Source: an uncultured Eubacteriales bacterium (GTDB lineage Bacteria > Bacillota > Clostridia > Oscillospirales > Acutalibacteraceae). From it: DNA of 28,866 nucleotides. Under the pieces are notes generated by a model that searched no databases, had not been told where the DNA came from, and saw only the letters and a program-made list of their open reading frames with translations. Positions within the stretch are counted from its first letter, which is position 1. Every line of letters starts with the position of its first letter. The stretch covers positions 1 through 28,866 of the forward strand of contig CAJKBQ010000032.1 of the NCBI GenBank assembly GCA_905198155.1. The letters run 5' to 3'. Positions 5,293 to 13,258 of this stretch are shown one piece after another. Position numbers and translations under genes: made by a program.

Positions 5293-7707
5293 ATGGAATT
5301 GAAGCAGCAATCAGAATCGGTGCGGATCCCCAAAGGATTGACCACGGCGCAGGCAGCCGAAGCAGCCGCGCGCGGAGAACGCAACGAGGCGGCGGTGTCC
5401 GCATCCAAAAGTGTCAAAGAAATCATCTGCGGGAATGTGCTGACCTATTACAACTTGATTTTTGCGATTTTGGCAGGGCTGGTGATCCTGGCTGGGTCGT
5501 TCCGCGACCTGACGTTCCTGGTTGTGGTGCTGGCCAATATGGGAATCGGGATCGTGCAGGAGCTGCGGTCGAAGCAAATGCTGGACCGGCTGCGGCTGAT
5601 GAGCGAACCGAAGGCGACCGCCATTCGCGACGGGCAGAAAAAGCAGCTGCCGGTGGACGAGCTGGTGCGCGGCGACGTGATCGAGCTGCGCCCCGGGCAG
5701 CAGATTCCGGCGGACGCAGTGGTGGAGACGGGTACCGTCAACGTGAACGAAGCCCTGCTGACCGGCGAGGCGGACGAGATTGCCAAATCCGCCGGGGACG
5801 AGCTGCTGTCCGGCAGCTTTATCGTGTCCGGCACGTGCTGTGCGCGGTTGACAAAAGTCGGAAAAGAATCGTACATTTCGCAGCTGACGCTGCAAGCAAC
5901 CCGCTCCAAACACGGCGAACAGTCGGAGATGATCCGCTCGCTGAACCGCATGGTCAAAATCGTCGGGATTCTGATTATCCCGATCGGCGTGGTGCTGTTT
6001 TTGCAGCAATACCTGACCGGCGCGACGGTCAGCGACAGTATTATCGCGATGGTTGCCGCCGTGCTGGGGATGATCCCGGAGGGGCTGTATCTGCTGGCCA
6101 GCGTCGCGATGGTGGTCAGCGCGATGCGGCTGGCGTCGAATCGCGTGCTGATTCACGACATGAAATGCATCGAAACGCTGGCGCGCGTGGACGTGCTATG
6201 CGTGGACAAAACCGGGACGATCACCGCGCCGCAGATGAAAGTCGCGCAGTGGCTGCCGCTGATCCCGGCGCAGGAAGCGGAAATTCGCGGGAAATTGGCG
6301 TCGCTCACGCAGTATATGACCACCGACAACGCGACCATGGCGGCGCTCCAGCAGTATTTTCGGTCAGACCGCGGCACGCGTCCGCTCCGGCTCCAGGCAT
6401 TTTCGTCAGAATTCAAGTACAGCGGCATGGTATGCCGTGACGGCGCCTATGTGCTCGGCGCGCCGGAGTTTGTGCTGCGCGATCAGCTGGACACGCTGCG
6501 CACAATGATTGACGAAGCTGGTGCGCAGGGACACCGGGTGCTGGTGTTTGCCAAATACCAGGGCGAATTGACCGGCGGGCAGCTGACCGCACCGGCGGAG
6601 CCGCTGGCACTGCTGATGCTGTCGAACCCGGTGCGCAGGGAAGCACCGGAAACGTTCCGCTATTTTGCGGAAAACGATGTTCAGATCAAGGTGATCTCCG
6701 GCGACAATCCGGTCACGGTGTCGCACGTCGCGCAGCAGGCCGGGATTGCGAGCGCCGACGCCTATATCGATGCTTCTGCGCTGAAAACGGCGGCGGAGCT
6801 GGAAGAAGCGGTCGCAAAGTACACCGTGTTCGGCCGGGTAACGCCAACGCAAAAGCGCGAAATGGTACGCGCACTGAAAAAACAGGGCCGCACCGTGGGG
6901 ATGACCGGCGACGGTGTCAACGACGTGCTGGCGCTGAAAGAGGCCGACTGCAGCGTTGCGATGGCCTCCGGCAGCGATGCGGCCGCGCAGGTGGCGCAGC
7001 TGGTGCTGCTGGATTCCGATTTTTCCAAAATGCCGGACGTGGTGCGGGAAGGCCGCCGCGTGGTCAACAACATCGAGCGGTCGGCGAGTTTGTTCCTGAT
7101 TAAGAACATTTATTCGTTCCTGCTGGCGCTGTTTTCGCTGGCGTCGTTTTTCTCGTACCCGCTGCGGCCGTCGCAGGTATCGCTGATTAGTATGTTCACC
7201 ATCGGCATTCCGTCGTTCCTGCTGGCGCTGGAACCGAATCATTCGCTGATTACCGGTCATTTCCTGCCGAACGTGCTGCGCAAAGCACTGCCCGCCGGGA
7301 TCACCAGCTTCGTGTGCGTGGCGACGATGGTGCTGTACAGCTCCGCCATTCAAATGCAGGATCCGGCGATGTCCACCATCTGCACGCTGCTGGTTTCGTT
7401 CGTTGGATTCATGGTGCTGCGGTATGTGGCGGCGCCGTTTACCTGGCAGCGCGGCGTGATTTTCGGGCTGCTGGTGGCGGCATGGGGGTTCAGCGTGCTC
7501 AATCTGAAGCCGCTGTTTGCCATCGAGCCGCTCAGCGCAGGCGACAATCTGCTGCTGGCGATTTTGTGTGTGGCGTCCATCACGGTGTTCCGCTACGCGA
7601 ATGTGTGGACGGATTTCCTGTGGCAGCGCGGGTCGGCGTTCTTTGCGGCGCGCCGCGCGAAAAAATCCGCCAAACCGCGCAAATCGGGCCGACGCTCGGC
7701 ATCGTAA
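5293..7707 (+). CDS. Cation-transporting P-type ATPase (CtpE/Exp7-like)
   Basis: 804 residues, inner membrane. Couples ATP hydrolysis to cation transport. Seen in order: two N-terminal membrane helices (about 48-68 and 73-90), actuator domain with TGEA at 157-160, helices about 222-240 and 246-280 carrying PEGL at 262-265, phosphorylation motif DKTGT at 305-309, nucleotide-binding region, hinge motif TGDGVND at 538-544, and about six C-terminal helices. The TGEA-D and PEGL signatures, and the lack of CPC or metal-binding cysteines, place it outside the heavy-metal P1B group and near the CtpE/Exp7 group, for which calcium transport has been reported in mycobacteria; the ion here is not certain. 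It is followed after 10 bases by corA, so the two are probably co-transcribed. Confidence 0.88.
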   Translation: MELKQQSESVRIPKGLTTAQAAEAAARGERNEAAVSASKSVKEIICGNVLTYYNLIFAILAGLVILAGSFRDLTFLVVVLANMGIGIVQELRSKQMLDRLRLMSEPKATAIRDGQKKQLPVDELVRGDVIELRPGQQIPADAVVETGTVNVNEALLTGEADEIAKSAGDELLSGSFIVSGTCCARLTKVGKESYISQLTLQATRSKHGEQSEMIRSLNRMVKIVGILIIPIGVVLFLQQYLTGATVSDSIIAMVAAVLGMIPEGLYLLASVAMVVSAMRLASNRVLIHDMKCIETLARVDVLCVDKTGTITAPQMKVAQWLPLIPAQEAEIRGKLASLTQYMTTDNATMAALQQYFRSDRGTRPLRLQAFSSEFKYSGMVCRDGAYVLGAPEFVLRDQLDTLRTMIDEAGAQGHRVLVFAKYQGELTGGQLTAPAEPLALLMLSNPVRREAPETFRYFAENDVQIKVISGDNPVTVSHVAQQAGIASADAYIDASALKTAAELEEAVAKYTVFGRVTPTQKREMVRALKKQGRTVGMTGDGVNDVLALKEADCSVAMASGSDAAAQVAQLVLLDSDFSKMPDVVREGRRVVNNIERSASLFLIKNIYSFLLALFSLASFFSYPLRPSQVSLISMFTIGIPSFLLALEPNHSLITGHFLPNVLRKALPAGITSFVCVATMVLYSSAIQMQDPAMSTICTLLVSFVGFMVLRYVAAPFTWQRGVIFGLLVAAWGFSVLNLKPLFAIEPLSAGDNLLLAILCVASITVFRYANVWTDFLWQRGSAFFAARRAKKSAKPRKSGRRSAS

Positions 7708-7717
7708 AGGGGAGACC

Positions 7718-8629
7718 ATGGAATTTTACACGTTTGAAAACGGATTGCACGCCGTATCGGTACCGGCAGATGGACGTTCCGCACTGCTGACGGTGGGGGA
7801 ACCCGGCGAACTGGACAGCGCGCAGATTCCGCCGGAGCTGCGGCCGCCGGCCGCGATGATCGGCGCGCACGAATCACAGGACTGCGGGATTCGCGTCGAC
7901 CCGGCGCGCATCACCGGGCATATCCGCGTCCCGGTGCGGCACAACCGCACGGCGCAGCGGTTTGCGTTCGCCTGGTCGGGCGACCGGATGGTGATTGCCG
8001 ACCCGACGCACTTTGCGGCGGACTGCATCCGGAAAATGCAGCAGACGCGGGCGCCCGCCCCGGAATCCGTCGGCGCGTTTCTGGTGGATTTGCTGCTTTT
8101 GCTGATTCACGACGACGCGATGAACATCCAGCAGCTGGAAACGCGGCTGAGCGATTTGGAGCAGGCGGTGCTGTCGGACAAAACAGACGGATTTATCGCC
8201 CAAATGAGCGTTTTGCGCCGGGAGCTGAACCGCAACAGTCGGTTTTACGCCCAGATGGACGAATTCGCTTCCGCCATTCAGGAGGATGCGCCGGATCTGC
8301 TGACGCACCGCAGTATGCAGCGGCTGGGCGTCTTTTTGCGCAAAGTGGATCGGCTGCGCGACGAAATGCAGATTCTGCGCGAGTATGCCAGTCAAATCAG
8401 CAGTGAATACCAGGCGCAGGTGGACATTATGCAGAACCGCGTGATGAAGCTGCTGACCATTGTGACGACGATTTTTATGCCGCTGACGCTGATTACCGGG
8501 TGGTACGGCATGAATTTTTCCGGGATGCACGAGCTGGACTGGGTGTACGGCTACCCGGCGATTATCGCGCTGGCCGCCGCGGTGATTGCGGGGCTGGTGA
8601 TTTGGTTCAAGCGCAAAAAGTGGTTTTAA
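7718..8629 (+). CDS. corA: CorA-family divalent cation transporter
   Basis: 303 residues. A long cytoplasmic N-terminal part rich in acidic and basic helices (about 120-240) leads to two C-terminal membrane helices: the first (about 240-266) ends in the family's YGMN motif (GMN at 264-266), the second (about 279-297) ends in the basic FKRKKWF tail. This is the standard layout of the pentameric CorA channel for Mg2+ (sometimes Co2+, Ni2+ or Zn2+). The ATG at 7718 has AAAGGGGAG just upstream and lies 10 bases after the ATPase stop, suggesting translation from the same message. The pairing suggests joint control of divalent cation levels. A strong terminator follows. Confidence 0.92.
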   Translation: MEFYTFENGLHAVSVPADGRSALLTVGEPGELDSAQIPPELRPPAAMIGAHESQDCGIRVDPARITGHIRVPVRHNRTAQRFAFAWSGDRMVIADPTHFAADCIRKMQQTRAPAPESVGAFLVDLLLLLIHDDAMNIQQLETRLSDLEQAVLSDKTDGFIAQMSVLRRELNRNSRFYAQMDEFASAIQEDAPDLLTHRSMQRLGVFLRKVDRLRDEMQILREYASQISSEYQAQVDIMQNRVMKLLTIVTTIFMPLTLITGWYGMNFSGMHELDWVYGYPAIIALAAAVIAGLVIWFKRKKWF

Positions 8630-8631
8630 TG

Positions 8632-8683
8632 CCGCCGCACCGCCTGCGGCCGATTCCGGCACAGGCGGTGCGGTGGATTTTTT
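8632..8683 (+). terminator. Terminator after corA
   Basis: CCGCACCGCCTG (8635-8646) pairs perfectly with CAGGCGGTGCGG (8662-8673) and six T follow at 8678-8683. The flavodoxin gene converges from the other side. Confidence 0.88.
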
Positions 8684-8708
8684 GATGAGAAGAAAATGGG
8701 AAAGACGC

Positions 8709-9131
8709 TTATACCAGCGCGGCGCCGAGCGCTTTGCAGGCCGCAACGGCATCGTCGTCCGGCGCATCGTTGCAGATCACGAAGTCGCACGCGAACACCG
8801 CGCCGTCGCCTTCGCACGTTTCGGCCCAGTTGCGCATCCACTCGCCGTCGCCCCAGCCGTAGGAGCCGAACAGCGCAATCTTTTTGCCGTTCAGCTTCGG
8901 CTCGCACGCGGCGAACATCGGCGCGAATTCGCTGTCCTCCAGCTCTTCGGAGCCCATCGACGGGCACCCGAACGCGATGGCGTCAAACGCATCCATCATA
9001 TCTGCGCCAAACTCCGCGGCGGTCAGCTGTACCGCTTCGCCGCCGGCTTCGGTGATGCCTTCGGCCACGGCCTGCGCCATCGATTCCGTGTTGCCCGTTC
9101 CGCTCCAATATACAACTGCGATTTTGCTCAT
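8709..9131 (-). CDS. Flavodoxin
   Basis: 140 residues, a soluble FMN-binding low-potential electron carrier that commonly replaces ferredoxin when iron is short. The FMN phosphate loop is seen as SGTGNTE at 10-16, followed by the usual CPSMGSEELED loop, LFGSYGWGDGEWM and an acidic C-terminal third. Length and order match short-chain flavodoxins. The start at 9131 has GAAAGG upstream; another in-frame ATG at 9158 lies inside an inverted repeat of the leader and is less likely. The gene stands alone with a strong promoter and two operator-like repeats, so it is probably tightly regulated. Confidence 0.93.
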   Translation of the reverse strand: MSKIAVVYWSGTGNTESMAQAVAEGITEAGGEAVQLTAAEFGADMMDAFDAIAFGCPSMGSEELEDSEFAPMFAACEPKLNGKKIALFGSYGWGDGEWMRNWAETCEGDGAVFACDFVICNDAPDDDAVAACKALGAALV

Positions 9132-9148
9132 GTCAATCAACCTTTCGG

Positions 9149-9168
9149 CGGTTAGCATAGACTAACCG
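9149..9168. promoter_or_regulatory. Inverted repeat in the flavodoxin leader
   Basis: CGGTTAG (9149-9155), 6-base spacer, CTAACCG (9162-9168), a perfect repeat lying in the 5' untranslated leader. It shares the GGTTAG/CTAACC half-sites with the palindrome at 9182-9203, so the two look like a pair of binding sites for one regulator. Confidence 0.7.
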
Positions 9169-9181
9169 TAATGAATTTTTT

Positions 9182-9203
9182 ATGGTTAGCAATTGCTAAC
9201 CAT
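9182..9203. promoter_or_regulatory. 22-base perfect palindrome at the flavodoxin transcription start
   Basis: The half ATGGTTAGCAA is followed by its exact reverse complement. It begins five bases after the -10 box and so covers the expected transcription start. The GGTTAG...CTAACC half-sites resemble those of DtxR/IdeR-type iron-dependent repressors, which suits a flavodoxin, but the spacing differs and the regulator is not identified here. Confidence 0.8.
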
Positions 9204-9207
9204 ATGC

Positions 9208-9236
9208 AGTATACCATACCGCGCGCCGCTTGTCAA
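9208..9236 (-). promoter_or_regulatory. Flavodoxin promoter
   Basis: On the - strand, TTGACA (complement of 9231-9236), 17 bases and TATACT (complement of 9208-9213). It is a near-perfect sigma-A promoter pointing into the palindrome at 9182-9203. Confidence 0.87.
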
Positions 9237-9275
9237 CCCCTGTGGCAAAAAAATAAAAAAATCGTCGTTTTCCTC

Positions 9276-9304
9276 TTGACAACCGGCGCGAAACCCCGTA
9301 TAAT
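9276..9304 (+). promoter_or_regulatory. ylxM-ffh promoter
   Basis: TTGACA (9276-9281), 17 bases, TATAAT (9299-9304): a perfect consensus promoter. It is back-to-back with the flavodoxin promoter, the two -35 boxes being 39 bases apart. Confidence 0.9.
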
Positions 9305-9315
9305 AGTACCGTCAA

Positions 9316-9339
9316 GTGTAAAGGTCAAACACTTTACAC
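9316..9339 (+). promoter_or_regulatory. Inverted repeat in the ylxM leader
   Basis: GTGTAAAG (9316-9323), 8-base spacer, CTTTACAC (9332-9339): perfect arms just after the expected transcription start and 6 bases before the SD (AAGGAG 9346-9351). It could be an operator or an RNA hairpin close to the ribosome binding site. Confidence 0.65.
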
Positions 9340-9360
9340 CAAACCAAGGAGCGATGCACC

Positions 9361-9717
9361 GTGCCGAAAGATTTGGAACTGTCGCTGCTGCTGGATTTTT
9401 ACGGTCCGCTGCTGACCGAAAAGCAGCGCACGGCGTTCGATTGGTACTACAACGAAGATTTGTCGCTGGCAGAAATCGCCGAAACGCAGGGCGTGTCCCG
9501 CCAGGCGGTGCGCGACGCGATCAAACGGGCGGAGCAGCAGATGCGTGCGATGGAATCGGCGCTGGGGCTGGCCGCGCGGTTCCGCCGGATGACCGACGGG
9601 TTGACGCAGATTGCCGCCGACGCGCGGGCGCTGGCGCAAGCATATGAACCGGCGCGTGCGCGTGCCGACCGGATTGCCGCGCTGGCCGAAGCGCTGCGCC
9701 GCACCGAAAACGAATGA
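9361..9717 (+). CDS. ylxM: YlxM, UPF0122 helix-turn-helix protein linked to SRP
   Basis: 118 residues. The N-terminal 70 residues match the YlxM family: a sigma-70 region 4-like helix-turn-helix with LLTEKQRTAFDWYY, DLSLAEIAE and GVSRQAVRDAIKRAE. The tail is helical and Ala/Arg rich. YlxM is encoded with ffh across Firmicutes and affects SRP function; its DNA-binding-like fold also suits a regulatory role. The start is GTG at 9361 with AAGGAG 9 bases upstream; the nearby ATG at 9353 is out of frame. The gene is 27 bases upstream of ffh and shares the consensus promoter at 9276-9304. Confidence 0.93.
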   Translation: MPKDLELSLLLDFYGPLLTEKQRTAFDWYYNEDLSLAEIAETQGVSRQAVRDAIKRAEQQMRAMESALGLAARFRRMTDGLTQIAADARALAQAYEPARARADRIAALAEALRRTENE

Positions 9718-9744
9718 GCATAAACCGGAAAGGGGAGCACCGAC

Positions 9745-11088
9745 ATGGCGTTTGAAGGATTGTCCGATAAATTGTCCGCCGCGTTCAAGCGGCTGCGCGC
9801 CAAAGGAAAACTGACCGAAAGCGACGTCAAAGACGCCATGCGCGAAGTGCGGCTGGCGCTGCTGGAAGCGGACGTCAACTACAAAGTCGCCAAAGACTTT
9901 ACCAACGCCGTCACCGCGCGCGCCGTGGGCGCCGAAGTGATGGAAAGCCTGACCCCGGCGCAGCAGGTCATCAAGATCGTCAACGAAGAGCTGACCGCGC
10001 TGATGGGTGGGTCGCAGTCGCTGATCCGCTCGGCACAAAAGCCGCCGACAGTCATCATGCTGTGCGGCCTGCAAGGCGCCGGTAAAACGACGCACGCCGG
10101 GAAACTGGCCATGATGCTGAAAAAGCAGGGGCACCGGCCGCTGCTGGTCGCGTGCGATATTTACCGCCCGGCGGCCATCGAACAGCTGCGGATTGTCAGT
10201 GAGCAGGCGGGTGCGGCGTTCTTTGAAAACGGCACCGAAAATCCCGTGAAAACCGCGAAAAAGGCCATTGCGCTGGCTAAAGACCACGGCTACGACATGG
10301 TTATCATCGATACCGCCGGCCGGCTGCACATCGACGAAGCGCTGATGCAGGAGCTGAAAAACGTGAAATCGGCCGTGGAGCCGGACGAGATTCTGCTGGT
10401 GGTGGACGCCATGACCGGTCAGGACGCCGTCAATGCGGCCAAGAGCTTCGACGATGCGCTGGGCATCACCGGCGTCATCCTCACCAAGCTCGACGGCGAT
10501 ACCCGCGGCGGTGCGGCGCTGTCCATCCGCGCGGTGACGGGCAAACCGATCAAATTTGCCGGTACCGGCGAAAAACTCGATAACCTCGAAGCGTTCCATC
10601 CCGACCGGATGGCGTCCCGCATTTTGGGTATGGGCGACGTGCTGACGCTGATTGAAGAAGCGGGCGCGAAGCTCGACCAGAAAAAGGCCGAAGAAGCGGC
10701 GCGCAAGCTGCAACAGAATAAATTCGATTTGGACGACTTGCTGGCGCAGTTCCAGCAGGTGAAGAAAATGGGCTCGATGAAATCGCTGCTGTCCAAGCTG
10801 CCGGGCATGGACAAACAACTGCGCGACGTCGATGTGGACGACCGGCTGATGGATCGCATGGCGGCGATTATCCAGTCGATGACCTCGGCGGAGCGCGCCA
10901 AGCCCGACCTGATCAATGCGTCCCGCAAGCGCCGCATCGCCGCCGGAAGCGGAATGCGGGTGGAAGACGTCAACCGGTTGCTGCGCCAGTATGAGCAGAT
11001 GCAGAAAATGATGAAGCAGTTCCGCAGCAAGCGCGGCGGGTTCCGCGGACTGGGCGGGATGGGCGGCTTCGGCGGCCTGGGGCTGTAA
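9745..11088 (+). CDS. ffh: Signal recognition particle GTPase Ffh
   Basis: 447 residues. Binds signal sequences with SRP RNA and docks ribosomes at FtsY on the membrane. N domain helices (1-95), G domain with P-loop GLQGAGKT at 108-115, DTAGR at 189-193 and TKLDGDTRGG, then the methionine-rich M domain whose end holds SGMRVEDVNRLLRQYEQMQ and a Gly-rich tail. Complete and of normal length. SD AAGGGGAG precedes the ATG. No SRP RNA gene was seen nearby. Confidence 0.98.
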   Translation: MAFEGLSDKLSAAFKRLRAKGKLTESDVKDAMREVRLALLEADVNYKVAKDFTNAVTARAVGAEVMESLTPAQQVIKIVNEELTALMGGSQSLIRSAQKPPTVIMLCGLQGAGKTTHAGKLAMMLKKQGHRPLLVACDIYRPAAIEQLRIVSEQAGAAFFENGTENPVKTAKKAIALAKDHGYDMVIIDTAGRLHIDEALMQELKNVKSAVEPDEILLVVDAMTGQDAVNAAKSFDDALGITGVILTKLDGDTRGGAALSIRAVTGKPIKFAGTGEKLDNLEAFHPDRMASRILGMGDVLTLIEEAGAKLDQKKAEEAARKLQQNKFDLDDLLAQFQQVKKMGSMKSLLSKLPGMDKQLRDVDVDDRLMDRMAAIIQSMTSAERAKPDLINASRKRRIAAGSGMRVEDVNRLLRQYEQMQKMMKQFRSKRGGFRGLGGMGGFGGLGL

Positions 11089-11157
11089 GTTTTTGATATT
11101 CACGCCGGTTTGCCGGTTGAATATATAGATCGACTTTGTTTCGGAGGTGAAAACACA

Positions 11158-11403
11158 ATGGCAGTCAAGATTCGTCTGCGCCGTCTGGGCGCGAAAAAGA
11201 ACCCCTATTATCATGTGGTGGTTGCGGACTCGAGATATCCGCGCGATGGTCGCTTCATTGAAGAAATCGGTTCCTACAATCCGCTGACCGAGCCGTCCAC
11301 GCTGACGGTGGATGCGGAAAAAGCGAAGGCATGGATCGCGAAAGGCGCTCAGCCGACCGATACCGTGAAGGCGCTCTTCAAGAAGAACGGCATCATCGAG
11401 TAA
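11158..11403 (+). CDS. rpsP: 30S ribosomal protein S16
   Basis: 81 residues, the normal length for bS16, a small-subunit assembly protein. It begins MAVKIRLRRLGAKKNPYYHVVVADSR in pattern and contains GRFIEEIGSYNP and the closing KALFKKNGI. The start at 11158 has TCGGAGGTG upstream; an open extension back to 11110 lacks an SD and is not conserved. It lies 69 bases after ffh and 17 bases before khpA, the usual Firmicutes order. Confidence 0.98.
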   Translation: MAVKIRLRRLGAKKNPYYHVVVADSRYPRDGRFIEEIGSYNPLTEPSTLTVDAEKAKAWIAKGAQPTDTVKALFKKNGIIE

Positions 11404-11420
11404 TAAGGAGGGTGCGTTCA

Positions 11421-11654
11421 GTGAAAGAGCTGTTGATTTCAATCGTAGAAGGTCTGGTCGAGGATCCGTCCGCGATTCAGGTGACGGAGGACGCATCCGA
11501 CGAAGCGGGCACCACGGTGCTGCATCTGCACGTTGCAGAGCGCGACATGGGCCGTGTGATCGGGAAGCAGGGCCGAATCGCCAAGGCGATCCGGACGGTG
11601 ATGCGCGCCGCTGCGATCCGCAACGGTACCAAAGTGCTGGTCGAAATCGATTGA
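11421..11654 (+). CDS. khpA: KhpA, KH-domain RNA-binding protein
   Basis: 77 residues with a single KH domain; the GxxG loop is seen as VIGKQGRIAKAIR. KhpA works with KhpB/Jag in RNA binding and cell-shape control in Gram-positives. The start is GTG at 11421, with AAGGAGGGTG directly upstream beginning two bases after the rpsP stop. It is followed by a terminator, so the rpsP unit ends here rather than continuing into rimM. Confidence 0.96.
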   Translation: MKELLISIVEGLVEDPSAIQVTEDASDEAGTTVLHLHVAERDMGRVIGKQGRIAKAIRTVMRAAAIRNGTKVLVEID

Positions 11655-11663
11655 TCGTGCGAA

Positions 11664-11715
11664 ACCGTTCGCCGATGGGGGTGCCCATGCGGCCGGGCGG
11701 TTTTTCTTTATTTTT
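11664..11715 (+). terminator. Terminator after khpA
   Basis: An imperfect hairpin centred on ATGGG (11675-11679) and CCCAT (11684-11688), extended by CCG/GCC-rich arms to either side, runs into TTTTTCTTTATTTTT (11701-11715). Confidence 0.75.
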
Positions 11716-11763
11716 ACATCGTGCCGGGCGGCCGGTATGCAACGGAAAGGAATATTGCGGACT

Positions 11764-12657
11764 ATGAATGAATTGTTTTACTTTGTCGGCTTTGCCGCGC
11801 TGGTGGCGGGCATTGTGCTGACGGCGATCAAAAAGAAAAAGACGTTTGTGCTGCTGGGCGTCGCGGCATTCGCCGTGCTGGGGCTGATCGGCGGCGGGTA
11901 CAAGATCGTTCCCACCGGATACACCGGCGTGCGGATGACGTTTGGCCAGATTTCGGACAAAACCGCGCCGCAGGGCTTCAACTGGAAGATTCCGTTCGTG
12001 GAGGAAATCGTTCTGGTGAACAACAAGCAGCAGGACGACGTGATCAGCGCGCAGGTGTGGGGCGAATCGTCCGAAAAAACGCCGGTGTACGCGTCGGATA
12101 TCACCGTGACGTTCCGCGTGCGGCCGGAAAAGAGCGCGTGGATTTACACCAATGTGTCGGACACGTCGCGGCTGATGACATCGGATCTGGTGTCGTCCGC
12201 GATCAAGTCGGCAATGGTGGAGCTGGGCGCGGACGAAGTGACGGTGCGGTCGCGCATCGAGCCGCTGGTCAAAGAAAAGCTGGTGGATTCTGTGACCGAA
12301 AAGTATGGCGCCGACACGATCGAAGTGCTGAAAGTGGTCATCAACCAAATGGATTTTGAGGAAAGCTATAATCAGGCGATTTCCGAAAAATCGGTTGCGC
12401 TCCAACAGAAGCAAAAGCAGGAGATTGAAAATCAGACGGCGATTGCGAAGGCGGAGGCCGACAAAAAAGTCGCCATCACCAACGCCGAAGCGGAAGCCGA
12501 AGCCACGCGCATTGCCGCGCAGGCGCAGGCCGAGGCCAACAAGCTGCTCGAAGAAAGCCTGACCGACGGGATTTTGAAATCGAAATTCTACGACAAGTGG
12601 AACGGCGAGCTGCCGGACGTGATGGGCGACGGCACCGTGATTACAGATATCCGATAA
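11764..12657 (+). CDS. SPFH/band 7 (prohibitin-like) membrane protein
   Basis: 297 residues. Two short hydrophobic stretches (about 4-20 and 27-46) anchor it; the SPFH domain follows from about 48 (KIVPTGYTGVRMTFGQI) to about 210, then a long Ala/Glu/Lys coiled coil (about 215-265) and a short polar end. SPFH proteins form ring or cage oligomers on membranes and act with proteases or in membrane microdomains; the specific role here is unknown. The start at 11764 has GGAAAGG 13 bases upstream, a little far; an earlier ATG at 11737 lacks an SD. It sits between khpA and rimM, where most Firmicutes have nothing, and no clear promoter was found for it. Confidence 0.88.
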   Translation: MNELFYFVGFAALVAGIVLTAIKKKKTFVLLGVAAFAVLGLIGGGYKIVPTGYTGVRMTFGQISDKTAPQGFNWKIPFVEEIVLVNNKQQDDVISAQVWGESSEKTPVYASDITVTFRVRPEKSAWIYTNVSDTSRLMTSDLVSSAIKSAMVELGADEVTVRSRIEPLVKEKLVDSVTEKYGADTIEVLKVVINQMDFEESYNQAISEKSVALQQKQKQEIENQTAIAKAEADKKVAITNAEAEAEATRIAAQAQAEANKLLEESLTDGILKSKFYDKWNGELPDVMGDGTVITDIR

Positions 12658-12672
12658 AAAACCGCAGAACAT

Positions 12673-12701
12673 TTGACATTCGCGCCGCATCGTGCTATAA
12701 T
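12673..12701 (+). promoter_or_regulatory. rimM-trmD promoter
   Basis: TTGACA (12673-12678), 17 bases, TATAAT (12696-12701): a perfect consensus promoter 41 bases before the rimM start. Confidence 0.9.
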
Positions 12702-12742
12702 TATGAAGTAAAAATGAATTGCGGCGAACAAGGAGGATGTTC

Positions 12743-13258
12743 ATGTTAAAACCCTATTTGGAAGCCGGGCAGGTCGTTGGGACGCACGGGGTGCGCGGCG
12801 AGCTGCGCGTCCAGCCGATGGGCGACGGGCCGGCGTTCCTGACGCAGTTCCGGACGCTGTACCTCGACGGCGGCCGCACGCCGATTCGGGTGCGGAGCGT
12901 GCGGGCGCACAAGAATATCGCGCTGGTGTCGCTGGACGGCGTGAACACCATCGACGACGCGGAGCGCCTGCGCGGCCGGATTCTGTTTTTTGACCGCCAG
13001 GACGCGCAGCTGCCGCCCGGCCGCCACTTTATCGTGGATTTGATCGGGCTGCAAGCGGTGGACGCGGACTCCGGCGCGCGCTACGGGGTGCTGACCGACG
13101 TGCTGGAAACCGGCGCGAACGATGTGTACGAAATCACGGACGACGGCGGGGTCCGGCACTTGATGCCCGCCGTCCCGTCGATGGTCATCGCGACGGACAT
13201 TGACGGCGGCGAAATCCGGATTCGGCCGATTGCGGGGATATTTGACGATGCGGATTGA
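12743..13258 (+). CDS. rimM: Ribosome maturation factor RimM
   Basis: 171 residues. Helps mature the 30S subunit head. The N-terminal RimM barrel opens LEAGQVVGTHGVRGELRVQP; the C-terminal PRC-barrel part has the family's DLIGLQAVD, GVLTDVLETGANDVYEI and LMPAVPSMV. Normal length. The ATG has AAGGAGGATGTTC directly upstream. It overlaps trmD by 11 bases, a sign of translational coupling. Confidence 0.97.
   Translation: MLKPYLEAGQVVGTHGVRGELRVQPMGDGPAFLTQFRTLYLDGGRTPIRVRSVRAHKNIALVSLDGVNTIDDAERLRGRILFFDRQDAQLPPGRHFIVDLIGLQAVDADSGARYGVLTDVLETGANDVYEITDDGGVRHLMPAVPSMVIATDIDGGEIRIRPIAGIFDDAD

Noticed and set aside
9334..12744. A 1136-codon open frame on the - strand, antisense to ylxM, ffh, rpsP, khpA and the SPFH gene
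   Set aside because: The opposite strand carries five well-recognised genes with good ribosome binding sites. The long antisense frame is a by-product of GC-rich codon use; its translation is rich in His, Arg and Gln and shows no family features. The same holds for long antisense frames over the rhamnosidase (1519-3624) and uvrC (14286-16325).
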